NCBI GenBank assembly: GCA_049969715.1
Contig: JBMFOH010000005.1
Coordinates: 24,320 to 88,319, forward strand
Length of the DNA stretch: 64,000 nucleotides
Source of the DNA: JBMFOH01 sp049969715 [NCBI: bacterium]
GTDB lineage: Bacteria > DUMJ01
Reading direction: 5' to 3'
Shown here: piece after piece, positions 53,447-61,917 of the stretch
How positions within the stretch are numbered: position 1 is the first letter of the stretch
Layout: each line of letters begins with the position of its first letter
The notes under the pieces: model-generated
What the model was told of the DNA's origin: nothing
Seen by the model: only the letters and a program-made list of their open reading frames with translations
Databases searched by the model: none
Position numbers and translations under genes: made by a program

Positions 53447-53845
53447 TCATCTCCACTTTATTATTTCTAACAATATTCCATCTGGGCCTTTAAAGTAACC
53501 ATAGGCTACTCCTGGAGAGTCTATTGGACCAAGAATGAACTCTACCCCTTTAGATTTTAAATAGTTTACAGTCTCTTCGATATTGTCAACAGCAAAGGCT
53601 ATATGTTCTATAGTGGCAGATTTTCTTTCTTTCCAATTGGGGAGGAGCCCTTCTTTTACTGGTTTATCTGGGGCGATCAGCTCAAGCATAGTATTTCCAG
53701 TATTAAGAAATACTATCTTAGCCTTCTCTTTTTCATCATAGAATTCCTTAGAGATACTAAAGCCCAATATGTCTCTATAAAATTTTATATTCTCTTCTAA
53801 ATTACTTACAACTATAGAGATATGGTCCACACTTTTTAAATACAT
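53447..53845 (-). CDS. VOC superfamily protein (glyoxalase/epimerase-like)
   Basis: The 132-residue protein has the paired beta-alpha-beta-beta-beta motifs of the VOC fold: VDHISIVVSNLEENIKFYRD at the start, IEHIAFAVDNIEETVNYLK in the middle and PDGILLEIIKW at the end. The metal ligands (two His, two Glu) are in the expected places. Members include methylmalonyl-CoA epimerases, glyoxalase I and lactoylglutathione lyases; the partner gene cannot be told here. It may share a transcript with the thi genes. Confidence 0.85.
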   Translation of the reverse strand: MYLKSVDHISIVVSNLEENIKFYRDILGFSISKEFYDEKEKAKIVFLNTGNTMLELIAPDKPVKEGLLPNWKERKSATIEHIAFAVDNIEETVNYLKSKGVEFILGPIDSPGVAYGYFKGPDGILLEIIKWR

Positions 53846-53892
53846 AATAGCGCCTCCTTCTAAATTTATAGAAAGTATTTATCCTTTAATTT

Positions 53893-53921
53893 ATTATACC
53901 CTATATCAATAAGAGTTTAAA
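53893..53921 (-). promoter_or_regulatory. candidate promoter of the VOC gene
   Basis: Minus strand TTTAAA, 17 bases, TATAAT. The -35 element is weak. Confidence 0.4.
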
Positions 53922-54081
53922 GCTGTTGACTCTTTAGTAATTGTTTCAACTTTATGACAGGCGAGACGCCTACCCTATCAGATAATAACTTTTTTCAATT
54001 ATTGCTTTTCAAAATATCTAATAGATGCTAAAATCTTAGTTATTGAATCAAGTCTTATTTTTAAAGAAGGAGGTTTTAGTA

Positions 54082-55146
54082 ATGCCTAAGAAGAAGAAAT
54101 TGAGAGTAGGGATTATAGGTGTTGGAGGTATTGCAAATGGTGCCCATATGCCAGGCTATGCCAAATTACCTGACCTAGTTGATATGGTAGCTTTCTGTGA
54201 CATAATACCAGAGAGGGCTAAAAAGGGGGCAGAACAGTTTGGTTCTAATGGGGCTAAGGTTTTTACAGATTATCAAGAGATGTTAGAGATGAAAGATTTA
54301 GATGCAGTAAGTGTCTGTACCCCTAATAAGCTTCATGCCCCAATAACAATAGCAGCTTTAAAGGCTGGGAAACATGTATTCTGTGAGAAGCCTATGGCAA
54401 TAACCGCTGAAGAGGCTGACGAGATGGTTAAAACAGCAAAGAAAACAGGGCTAAAACTTAGTGTTGGTTATCAGTCCCGTTTCTCTGACGATGCCCAGTT
54501 ATTAAAAGAGATGATAGCCTCTGGAGAACTTGGAGAGATCTACTATTCTGAAGCGGCTGCAATCCGTAGACGTGGTGTTCCTACTTGGGGGGTGTTTTTA
54601 TCAAAAGACCTACAGGGTGGAGGTCCTTTAATTGATATAGGAACTCATGTCCTTGATCTTACACTCTGGCTTATGGGAGATTATTCTAAGCCTGTCTCTG
54701 TCCTTGGAGTAGCATATAAAAAGCTAGCCCCATTAGGTGGATATAATATGTGGGGCTCCTGGGATCCAGAAAAATTTGAAGTAGAAGATTCTGCATTTGG
54801 CTTAGTTAGGTTAGAAAGTGGTGCTACAGTTTTAGTAAAAGCCTCTTGGGCTTTAAACCTTGAAGACCCACAACCTATTATTCTTTGTGGAACAAAAGGC
54901 GGGGCAAGTATCTCTGAAGGTTCTGCAAAGATCAATACTCAGTCTCACAATAGACTTATAAATCTTTCTCCGGTTCCAACCCAGAAAAGAGATAGTCTCT
55001 ATGATAGAGAGATCGCCTATTGGGTAGATTGTCTAATTAACAATAAAGAGCCCTTAGTTAAAGGTGAAGAGGCTGCACAGGTTACACGTATCTTGGAATT
55101 GATATATAAATCTTCTGATAATGGCAAGGCTATTAACCTTATATAA
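54082..55146 (+). CDS. Gfo/Idh/MocA family oxidoreductase
   Basis: The 354-residue protein starts at the ATG placed after GAAGGAGG. It has VGIIGVGGIANGAHMPGY, VSVCTPNKLHAPITIAALK and HVFCEKPMAI near residue 105. Its C-terminal domain has GGPLIDIGTHVLDLTLWLMG, with the catalytic histidine. It forms a pair with the next gene, 18 bases away. The pair probably handles a sugar or sugar-acid, perhaps oxidation followed by reduction (inference). In-frame codons upstream to 54043 lack a ribosome-binding site. Confidence 0.9.
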   Translation: MPKKKKLRVGIIGVGGIANGAHMPGYAKLPDLVDMVAFCDIIPERAKKGAEQFGSNGAKVFTDYQEMLEMKDLDAVSVCTPNKLHAPITIAALKAGKHVFCEKPMAITAEEADEMVKTAKKTGLKLSVGYQSRFSDDAQLLKEMIASGELGEIYYSEAAAIRRRGVPTWGVFLSKDLQGGGPLIDIGTHVLDLTLWLMGDYSKPVSVLGVAYKKLAPLGGYNMWGSWDPEKFEVEDSAFGLVRLESGATVLVKASWALNLEDPQPIILCGTKGGASISEGSAKINTQSHNRLINLSPVPTQKRDSLYDREIAYWVDCLINNKEPLVKGEEAAQVTRILELIYKSSDNGKAINLI

Positions 55147-55164
55147 TAATGAGGAGGTTATCCT

Positions 55165-56175
55165 ATGGTTGGCATTGGGATGTTAAGTTTTGCCCATGTA
55201 CATGCCGAAGGTTATGCAAAGCAGGTACTTGAGCAATCTGATGCAAAGCTGGTAGCTATTTGGGATGAGGATAGAGAACGGGGCCAAGAAGCTGCCAATA
55301 GGTTTAAGGTTCCGTTTGAACCAAATTTAGATAAAATTTTAAGCATGCCAGAGGTAGATGCTGTGGTAGTGAATACCCCTACATCTATGCATCCTGAAGT
55401 TATTATTGCTAGTTGTCAAGCGAAGAAACATGTCTTTACTGAAAAAGCATTAGCAATCACAGTTAAAGAGGCAGATAAGATTGTAGAAGCAGTTAAGTCT
55501 TCTGGAATTAAGTTTATGATTTCTCTTCCTAGTAGATGTAGACCTGAATATTTATTTGCTAAAAAGGTTATAGAAGAGAAGTTTATTGGAGACATAACGC
55601 TAGCTAGATTGCGTGTTGCCCATTCAGCAGCCCTTGATTATTGGTGGAAGCCAGGAAATTGGTTTCGAGACCCAGTTAGAGCAGGAGGGGGAGCTTTTAT
55701 AGACCTTGGCTGTCATACTTTAGATCTTGCCCTGTGGTTTTTGGGTAGACCTAAGAGTGTTACAGCAAAACTTACAAATTTCTTTGGGAATTATGAAGTA
55801 GATGACAATTCTGTTGCCTTAGTGGAGTTTGAGAATAAAGCCTTAGGTATTCTTGATGTATCTTGGGTACATCGTTCAGGGACTAACCCTGTAGAACTCT
55901 TTGGTACAGAGGGTTCACTTGTAATAAACTCTGTAAATCAAAAAATTAATATTAGTAGTACAAAATTATCCCCTTATGGAATAGATGGTTGGGTAACTCC
56001 TACCAAGCTTCCAGAGCCTCTCCCTAGCCCAATGAGACAATGGCTAGATGCGATTATTAATGGTACTCAAACACATATAACTGTTGAAGATGGGCGAAAT
56101 CTCACAGAGCTTATAGAGGCTAGCACTATTTCTTCTAGAGAAAAGAAAGTAGTAGAATTTTCGATAACTTTATAG
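55165..56175 (+). CDS. Gfo/Idh/MocA family oxidoreductase, second of pair
   Basis: The 336-residue protein has a variant N-terminus, MVGIGMLSFAHVHAEGYAKQ, where the dinucleotide loop is less canonical. It keeps VVVNTPTSMHPEVIIASCQ, HVFTEKALAITV (with A in place of the usual P after the catalytic K) and GAFIDLGCHTLDLALWFLG. ATG 55165 follows GAGGAGGTTATCCT. It is probably cotranscribed with the preceding paralogue. The unusual first loop and the EKALAI change suggest another substrate. Confidence 0.88.
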   Translation: MVGIGMLSFAHVHAEGYAKQVLEQSDAKLVAIWDEDRERGQEAANRFKVPFEPNLDKILSMPEVDAVVVNTPTSMHPEVIIASCQAKKHVFTEKALAITVKEADKIVEAVKSSGIKFMISLPSRCRPEYLFAKKVIEEKFIGDITLARLRVAHSAALDYWWKPGNWFRDPVRAGGGAFIDLGCHTLDLALWFLGRPKSVTAKLTNFFGNYEVDDNSVALVEFENKALGILDVSWVHRSGTNPVELFGTEGSLVINSVNQKINISSTKLSPYGIDGWVTPTKLPEPLPSPMRQWLDAIINGTQTHITVEDGRNLTELIEASTISSREKKVVEFSITL

Positions 56176-56198
56176 AAACCCATCTGTTGATGTTTTTT

Positions 56199-56222
56199 GG
56201 GGGGTCGATGCATCGAACCCCC
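56199..56222. other. GC-rich hairpin at the end of the dehydrogenase pair
   Basis: GGGGGGTCGATG and CATCGAACCCCC form a long stem with one bulge. T6 lies before it on the plus strand, so it lacks the usual trailing T-tract. It sits at the boundary with the glycyl-radical remnant. Confidence 0.5.
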
Positions 56223-56224
56223 TA

Positions 56225-56347
56225 TTATCTATTGGCAATAATTCTATCTACTACTAGCTGACGGAATTCTGGAGAGAGACTACTAAAATAAGCACTAAAT
56301 CCGGTGACTCTTACTACAAGGTCTGGATATCTGCTTGGATCTTTATC
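56225..56347 (-). pseudogene. glycyl radical enzyme C-terminal remnant
   Basis: A minus-strand frame of 40 codons reads DPSRYPDLVVRVTGFSAYFS, followed by SLSPEFRQLVVDRIIANR and a stop. That is the C-terminus of pyruvate formate-lyase or glycyl-radical dehydratase enzymes, including the radical glycine in VTGFSAYF. A stop codon precedes it and nothing else of the gene is present. It is probably a deletion scar beside a broken transposase. Which glycyl radical enzyme it came from is uncertain. Confidence 0.8.
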
Positions 56348-56414
56348 CTATATCCCGCGGGTATAGTATAATATATTAGAAATTTTCTCTTTTAAAAAGA
56401 ATGGAGGAATAAAA

Positions 56415-56657
56415 TTGAAAACTACTAAGGAAATCATAGAGGACATGAAGATAGCCACTACAAATCTGGACCATCTTGGCATAGTTGCAGGTGTCTTTGA
56501 TGAGATAGGTATTCAAGAAGTTATAGAAGAGAAGATACCTAAAAATAGACAACATAAAGTTTCTCATTCTACTATAGTTAAGGCTATGGTCCTAAATGGT
56601 CTTGGTTATACAGAAAGAAGAAGACTCTATCTCTTCCTACCAAATTCTTCACTGTGA
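56415..56657 (+). pseudogene. truncated transposase with DUF4277-like N-terminus
   Basis: The 80-codon frame reads ATTNLDHLGIVAGVFDEIGI, then EEKIPKNRQHKVSHSTIVKA and LNGLGYTERR. This is the conserved N-terminal domain of IS1634-type transposases. After that the frame shifts and ends; the +1 frame continues briefly with TKFFTVKNI, then nothing recognisable. The element is therefore inactive. The TTG start has GGAGG upstream. I could not find terminal inverted repeats around it. Confidence 0.8.
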
Positions 56658-56787
56658 AAAATATTATAATTGAAAATGACACCTGCGGAATGTGGGTTAG
56701 GAGGACAACCTTTAAAGAAAACAGTAGTCCTAACCCCTGGCCCATCATGTAAAGAGAATCTTTGAATATCAAATATAATACCAGTAA

Positions 56788-57993
56788 TCATAAGATACCC
56801 AACATATATATCCCTAGAATAAAGAATAGAATAGCCGTTAGAGCCTTAGTAAAAACAAGTTTTTTTAAGAAAAAATTGTTTACCTGCTCTGAAGAAACCC
56901 AGAAAGATGAAGCGAACACTATCACTAATAGAGGGACAATAAACATAATATTATAACTAAAAAGATATAACAAAAATTGATTTTTGACTTGGGCCTTAAT
57001 AAGAGATACTACTGGAAGATATATCTGTCCTGTACAGGCAAATTCTATAAAAGATGTTAAGGAACCAGCTATTGCACCAGTAATGAATTTAAGATCTACA
57101 GAATGAGTAGTATAGAATCTAATAATATTGTGAGTTTCTATCTTGAAACGTCTAGGCAATTGGAGTTTTACTTTTCTTTCTTTTCCTCTTTTTATATAAT
57201 AAATATCTACTAAACTTAAAACTCCAAAGATTAACAAAATAATCCCTAAAACAAGATAGAACCATTTAAGTATAGATCCAAATGCAATACTCTGCATAAG
57301 GCGGAACAGCCCAATTCCTATTCCAAAGTACACAATAAAGGTCCCAGTTGTAAAACCTGAACCAATGAAAAAAATATCCTTCTTTATTCTCTTGGTGACC
57401 GATAAGAAAGAGATGAGGAATATTAGCAAAGTTAAAGAGCAAGGATTTATTCCATCTATTAGCCCGCTTATCAAAATCATAGGGAAAAGATGTTCTCCTA
57501 AGGCGAGGACTATAGAAAATTTTATCTTCTTGAAAAGTAGCCCTATTCTATCGTCTAAAGATTTAATATTTTCCTGCTTCTCTTTTAGAGTAGACTGTAA
57601 TAGATAAAGCAATTCTTCTTTAATTTCTTTATAACCTATAAAAAGTCCTTTTCCTACAAACACTGCAGGGACTTTTCCAAATTGAGATTTATCCTTTAGG
57701 TAAACCTCGTCAAGCATTTCTCTTAGTTCTTTTACTTTAGGATTAGACATATCTCTTTCAGCTAACTCGAAGTAGGGATAATTTGCTACTAAAGCCTTGA
57801 GGAAAGTAGATGTTTCACTACATTCTGGATCATTTTCATAATAGAAGTAAGATATGTCTATCTTATCCCTCAAAAAAGCTGGAGGAGGACAATTCAAACA
57901 ATAGCCAAAAGGAGCTGCCTTTAGATGGAAATTGGGAATAATCAAGAAAATAAGAGCGATTATTCCTGTAGTTATGTAAACTTTATCTCTCAT
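56788..57993 (-). CDS. CcdA/DsbD-like membrane protein with thioredoxin-like N-terminus
   Basis: The 401-residue protein has a signal or anchor (residues 5-22), then a thioredoxin-like domain (near 40-135) with [10 protein letters not shown] carrying the cis-proline. Its expected CxxC is replaced by DPEC (only Cys58), and an extra CLNC pair lies at 32-35. The rest is a CcdA-type core: [16 protein letters not shown] (Cys185) and [11 protein letters not shown] (Cys320), the paired membrane cysteines that carry electrons. Six or so membrane segments are visible. It ends the peptide-transporter operon with an 11-base overlap. Confidence 0.8.
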   Translation of the reverse strand: MRDKVYITTGIIALIFLIIPNFHLKAAPFGYCLNCPPPAFLRDKIDISYFYYENDPECSETSTFLKALVANYPYFELAERDMSNPKVKELREMLDEVYLKDKSQFGKVPAVFVGKGLFIGYKEIKEELLYLLQSTLKEKQENIKSLDDRIGLLFKKIKFSIVLALGEHLFPMILISGLIDGINPCSLTLLIFLISFLSVTKRIKKDIFFIGSGFTTGTFIVYFGIGIGLFRLMQSIAFGSILKWFYLVLGIILLIFGVLSLVDIYYIKRGKERKVKLQLPRRFKIETHNIIRFYTTHSVDLKFITGAIAGSLTSFIEFACTGQIYLPVVSLIKAQVKNQFLLYLFSYNIMFIVPLLVIVFASSFWVSSEQVNNFFLKKLVFTKALTAILFFILGIYMLGIL

Positions 57994-58951
57994 ATAAGAA
58001 ACAACTTACCTCATGATTTTCACTAAGAGCTTTCAATTCAGGAGTCTTTTCTTTACAGATATCCATTCTTTCTGAACATCTAGAGAAAAATGGACAACCT
58101 ACTACCATATGGTCGCCTACTTCTTCGTAAGAATATTTTATTTCTTCAGATAATAAGACCTTCTTTTCAGGATCAGGAGGCAAAAGGGCTTCCATTAAGA
58201 GTTTAGTATATGGATGAAAGGGTTTTTTTAATATTTCCTCTGTTTCTCCCTTTTCCATTACCTTTCCCCTGTATAAAATAACGACCTTTTCTCCAAGATA
58301 ATAGGAAGAAGATAAGTCATGAGTAATAAACAGACAAGACATTCCATATTTCTGCTTAAAATCTAAGAGTATATTGAGAAAAAGGGCTCTAAGAGCTACA
58401 TCTATCATAGAGATAGGTTCATCAGCTATTATAAGTTTTGGTTTTAAAAGATAAAGGCGTGCTAGCATTATTCTCTGTCTCTCTCCTCCACTTAGCTGAT
58501 GTGGGTATCTACCAAGTATCTCGTTTGGTCTAAGTCCAATTGCTTCAAGAGATTCTGAAATTAGTCTTTTAGACTCCTCTCTACTGGAAGCCAGCCTAAA
58601 TTTCTTTACTGTATTTTCTAATACCCTATCCACCCTATAAAATGGATTGTATATCCCGTATGGATCTTGGAAAACAGCTTGTATTTGTCTCCTATATTCT
58701 GCCCATTCATGATGAGTAAGAGAAGTTATATCCTTTCCCTTAAATAAAATTCTGCCTGTTGTAGGTGGAAGTAGACCTAAAATAATCCTGGCAAAAGTAG
58801 TCTTTCCGCTTCCACTTTCACCTACGATAGAAATAATGTCCGGTTTCTCTTCTGAAAAAGAAAGGTTTATTTTCTCTAGGGCTCTAGTAGTTTTACCTTT
58901 TCTGTGGACAAAAATCTTTGAGATATCTATCGCTTCGAGTAGTTGAGTCAT
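57983..58951 (-). CDS. peptide-type ABC transporter ATP-binding protein (OppF-like)
   Basis: The 322-residue ATPase has Walker A GESGSGKTTFARIILGL, signature LSGGERQRIMLAR, Walker B LIIADEPISMIDVAL and the OppD/F tail with CPFFSRCSERMDIC cysteines (the usual iron-sulfur-like or structural motif). Its position as second ATPase in a five-gene opp-type operon sets the role: powering uptake of peptides or sugars. The substrate is not readable. One base separates it from the OppD-like gene. Confidence 0.92.
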   Translation of the reverse strand: MTQLLEAIDISKIFVHRKGKTTRALEKINLSFSEEKPDIISIVGESGSGKTTFARIILGLLPPTTGRILFKGKDITSLTHHEWAEYRRQIQAVFQDPYGIYNPFYRVDRVLENTVKKFRLASSREESKRLISESLEAIGLRPNEILGRYPHQLSGGERQRIMLARLYLLKPKLIIADEPISMIDVALRALFLNILLDFKQKYGMSCLFITHDLSSSYYLGEKVVILYRGKVMEKGETEEILKKPFHPYTKLLMEALLPPDPEKKVLLSEEIKYSYEEVGDHMVVGCPFFSRCSERMDICKEKTPELKALSENHEVSCFLYER

Positions 58952-58952
58952 T

Positions 58953-59945
58953 TTACATTACACCTCCATAAAGAAAACATGCCACATATCTTTCATCATT
59001 ATATTTAATCATAGGGGGTTCCTTGATCTTACATTCTTCCTTTACCTGGGGACATCTAGGATGGAAACGACAGCCAGAAGGCCAATTTGTAGAGCTAGGA
59101 GCTATTCCAGATATACCTTCTAGCCTCTTCTTCTTATCATAATTTATAGATGGGATAGAAGATAAAAGTCCAAGAGTATATGGATGAAGCGGGTTTTTAA
59201 ATACTTCATTTGTCTTTCCAATCTCTACTATCTTTCCGGCATACATAACTGCTATTCTATCTGCCATCTGAGCATGAACAGCCATATCATGAGTTACAAG
59301 CAGTAGGGATGCATTTATATCTTTAGACACTAATAACAGAGTATAGAGTACAGAAAGTTGGCTAACTACATCAAGAGCAGTAGTGGGTTCATCAGCTATT
59401 ATCAATTCAGGCTGTAAAGCTAATGCCATTGCTATAATTATACGTTGCTTCATTCCTCCACTCAATTCATGAGGATACATATTTAAAACACTTGAGGGTA
59501 AGTTCACTGCATTTAGAATATCTGGCAATAAAGACATCGCTTCTTCCTTATTTCTCTGAGAATGTTCTATTATAGTATCTACCATTTGATCCCCTATTTT
59601 CATCACTGGATTTAAAGAATTCATAGAACCTTGAGGAATATAGCTTATATGTTTCCATCTGATATCTCTTAATTCATCATCTGAAAGAGCTAAGAGATCC
59701 ACATTTTTATATTTTTCTTCTTCCTTATACGAAAACTTTATAGTTCCACTTGGTATATATACAGAAGACCTAATAAGTCTGGTTATCCCACTTATCAATG
59801 TAGACTTACCAGAACCAGACTCTCCTGCTACTCCAAATACCTCTCCTGGATAAACAAAAAAAGATACCCCATCTACAGCCTTAGAAATACCTGTTACATT
59901 CCTGTAATAGATTTTTAAATCATTTATTTCTAAAAGTTTCTCCAT
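58953..59945 (-). CDS. peptide-type ABC transporter ATP-binding protein (OppD-like)
   Basis: The 330-residue ATPase has Walker A GESGSGKSTLISG, signature LSGGMKQRIIIAMAL, Walker B LIIADEPTTALDVVSQ and LLVTHDMAV. The C-terminal oligopeptide-transporter motif is CRFHPRCPQVKEEC. It follows the OppC-like permease after 19 bases and pairs with the next ATPase. Confidence 0.93.
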   Translation of the reverse strand: MEKLLEINDLKIYYRNVTGISKAVDGVSFFVYPGEVFGVAGESGSGKSTLISGITRLIRSSVYIPSGTIKFSYKEEEKYKNVDLLALSDDELRDIRWKHISYIPQGSMNSLNPVMKIGDQMVDTIIEHSQRNKEEAMSLLPDILNAVNLPSSVLNMYPHELSGGMKQRIIIAMALALQPELIIADEPTTALDVVSQLSVLYTLLLVSKDINASLLLVTHDMAVHAQMADRIAVMYAGKIVEIGKTNEVFKNPLHPYTLGLLSSIPSINYDKKKRLEGISGIAPSSTNWPSGCRFHPRCPQVKEECKIKEPPMIKYNDERYVACFLYGGVM

Positions 59946-59964
59946 AAGAACTCTCCTTCTTCAG

Positions 59965-60816
59965 TCACTGTCTTCTTACTCTAGGATTATAGGTTGCTTC
60001 TAATCCCATATTTATAAGCTGAACCCCTACAAACAATAGTACTAAAACTAGTATGGGAGGAAGTATAAGATTCCATTTCCCTTGGCTCAAAGCTCCCCAA
60101 CCTATTGCCAGATTAATCATCATTCCTAATGTAGTTATTCCGGAAGGACCTAATCCGAGTACTTCTAGTCCAGTAGCAGCTACCATTGCTCCAACAATAC
60201 TTCCTGCTAAACTTACCCCCAAAAAAGGAAGAAGATTGGGCAAGATCTCTGTAAATATTATTTCATAATCCTTCATATTGTTAAGTTTAGCCAGATCTAC
60301 ATATGGAGACTCTCTTAAACTCATCACCTGAGATCTTATTACTCTTGAAGAATAGGGCCAACTAAATATAGCAAGTATAATGCCCATGGTAAGAATATTG
60401 AGAGTTTTCACATATGCAGATAATACCATGAGAATTGGCAAAGATGGTATTACAAGGAGTGCATCTGTAAAAGTACGAAGAACCGTATCTGCGCCTCCAC
60501 CTTTATATCCAGCGGTGAAACCAATGAGTATACCTATAAATGTAGAGAATACACCTGCTAGGGCTCCTATAACTAAAGAATATCTGGTACTTAAAAGAGT
60601 AAGAGCTAAAACATCTCTCCCAAAACGGTCAGTTCCCAATGGATGCTCTAAAGAAGGTGATTCATACATAGGAAAAAGAGATATATTTAGTGGATTATGG
60701 TTCCCAATGATGGCTTTACTTAAAAGTGGCTGGAATATGGCAATGGAAACAATAAAAAGGACTATGAAGATTCCTAATATGAGTTTAGGGTCTAAACTAG
60801 ATGTCCTTGTCTTCAT
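59965..60816 (-). CDS. peptide-type ABC transporter permease (OppC-like)
   Basis: The 283-residue protein has an N-terminal segment, then HPLGTDRFGRDVLALTLLST, and the EAA-type loop that docks the ATPases (VDLAKLNNMKDYEIIFTEI). About six membrane segments are visible. It follows the OppB-like gene by 11 bases and has the normal length. Confidence 0.92.
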   Translation of the reverse strand: MKTRTSSLDPKLILGIFIVLFIVSIAIFQPLLSKAIIGNHNPLNISLFPMYESPSLEHPLGTDRFGRDVLALTLLSTRYSLVIGALAGVFSTFIGILIGFTAGYKGGGADTVLRTFTDALLVIPSLPILMVLSAYVKTLNILTMGIILAIFSWPYSSRVIRSQVMSLRESPYVDLAKLNNMKDYEIIFTEILPNLLPFLGVSLAGSIVGAMVAATGLEVLGLGPSGITTLGMMINLAIGWGALSQGKWNLILPPILVLVLLFVGVQLINMGLEATYNPRVRRQ

Positions 60817-60827
60817 AAGTTCTCTCC

Positions 60828-61841
60828 TTATCTCGCACGAATTCTAGGGTCTATTAAAGGTAATATCAGGTCTATAATAAGATTGGCAGTCAAAACTGCC
60901 ACTATAGATAAAATTACTATTCCCTGGATAAGATTGTAGTCTAAAATTCCTATAGCATTGGCCATTAATCTACCTATTCCTGGATAATTAAAGACCCACT
61001 CTACTATATATGCCCCATTCATAATAAAACCTAGAGAAATGGCTAATCCTGTTATTTGTGGTAATAATGCATTTCTCATTACATATTGCCTTAATACTGT
61101 AGAAGGCTTTAACCCTTTAGCTTCTGCAAAGATGAGATAATCCTCTCCGAGAATTGATATCACTAGAGCCCTGGTAGATATAATCCACCCCATAGCAGTA
61201 GTTAAAATAATAGAAAGGGAAGGCAGAATACCATGCTTTATTATGCTAAATATAAATTCCAGATTGAATCCAGGGGTAAGGAATGGATTATAAGCACCTG
61301 AGCTTGGCAAAACCATAAGGGTATACGCTAAAAAGAACACTAGTATTAAAGCAAAAAAGTACTGAGGGACCTGGGAAAAGAAAATAGCTAAGGCAGTAAC
61401 TATCTTTGAAGCAAGTAAGTCTCTTTTCCAACCTACAAGAGTTCCTATTAATATTCCTATAACCCAGGATATCAATAAAGAAAGACCTAATAGACCTATA
61501 GTCCAAGGTAGAGAGGTAATTATTAGTTCCTGGGCAGGTGTAGGAAATGCAGTAAGAGATGGGCCAAGATTACCTCTTAAGACATTCTTAGTATACCTTA
61601 TATACTGAGTAAATAGGTTTCCATTTAATCCAAACATTTCCTGATATTTTTCTACAATATTTTCTCCCCCTTGAACTACTACAGTAGAATACCTCTGCTG
61701 CATACTTAATATGAAAGCCCCTATAGGATTCCCAGGAATCAGTCTAAAAAAGAAAAACGTAGCAGTAAAAGTCACAAAAATAGTTAAAAGGTAAGTAATA
61801 AACCTCTTAACTATATAATTACCAAAGATCTTTGTTATCAT
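60828..61841 (-). CDS. peptide-type ABC transporter permease (OppB-like)
   Basis: The 337-residue permease has the N-terminal membrane segment with RLIPGNPIGAFI typical of OppB/DppB, the docking loop YLIFAEAKGLKPSTVLRQYV, and a final NLIIDLILPLIDPRIR motif. About six membrane segments are visible. It is preceded by an intergenic hairpin after the binding-protein gene. Confidence 0.92.
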   Translation of the reverse strand: MITKIFGNYIVKRFITYLLTIFVTFTATFFFFRLIPGNPIGAFILSMQQRYSTVVVQGGENIVEKYQEMFGLNGNLFTQYIRYTKNVLRGNLGPSLTAFPTPAQELIITSLPWTIGLLGLSLLISWVIGILIGTLVGWKRDLLASKIVTALAIFFSQVPQYFFALILVFFLAYTLMVLPSSGAYNPFLTPGFNLEFIFSIIKHGILPSLSIILTTAMGWIISTRALVISILGEDYLIFAEAKGLKPSTVLRQYVMRNALLPQITGLAISLGFIMNGAYIVEWVFNYPGIGRLMANAIGILDYNLIQGIVILSIVAVLTANLIIDLILPLIDPRIRAR

Positions 61842-61866
61842 CTTTCTCCTCCGTAAAAGTATTAGG

Positions 61867-61898
61867 GTTAGGGGTTCTATATTTATAGAACCCCTAAC
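61867..61898 (-). other. long inverted repeat between binding protein and permease genes
   Basis: Minus strand GTTAGGGGTTCTATA and TATAGAACCCCTAAC form a perfect 15-base stem. There is no good T-tract. Such hairpins after solute-binding-protein genes commonly protect the upstream mRNA or partly end transcription, which would give more binding protein than permease. Confidence 0.7.
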
Positions 61899-61917
61899 TT
61901 TAGACTTTAAAGCATAC

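Noticed and set aside
56345-56370. CCCGCGGG-centred palindrome between the glycyl-radical remnant and the transposase
   Set aside because: It is short, has no repeat elsewhere in view, and no clear partner to make it a transposon end.
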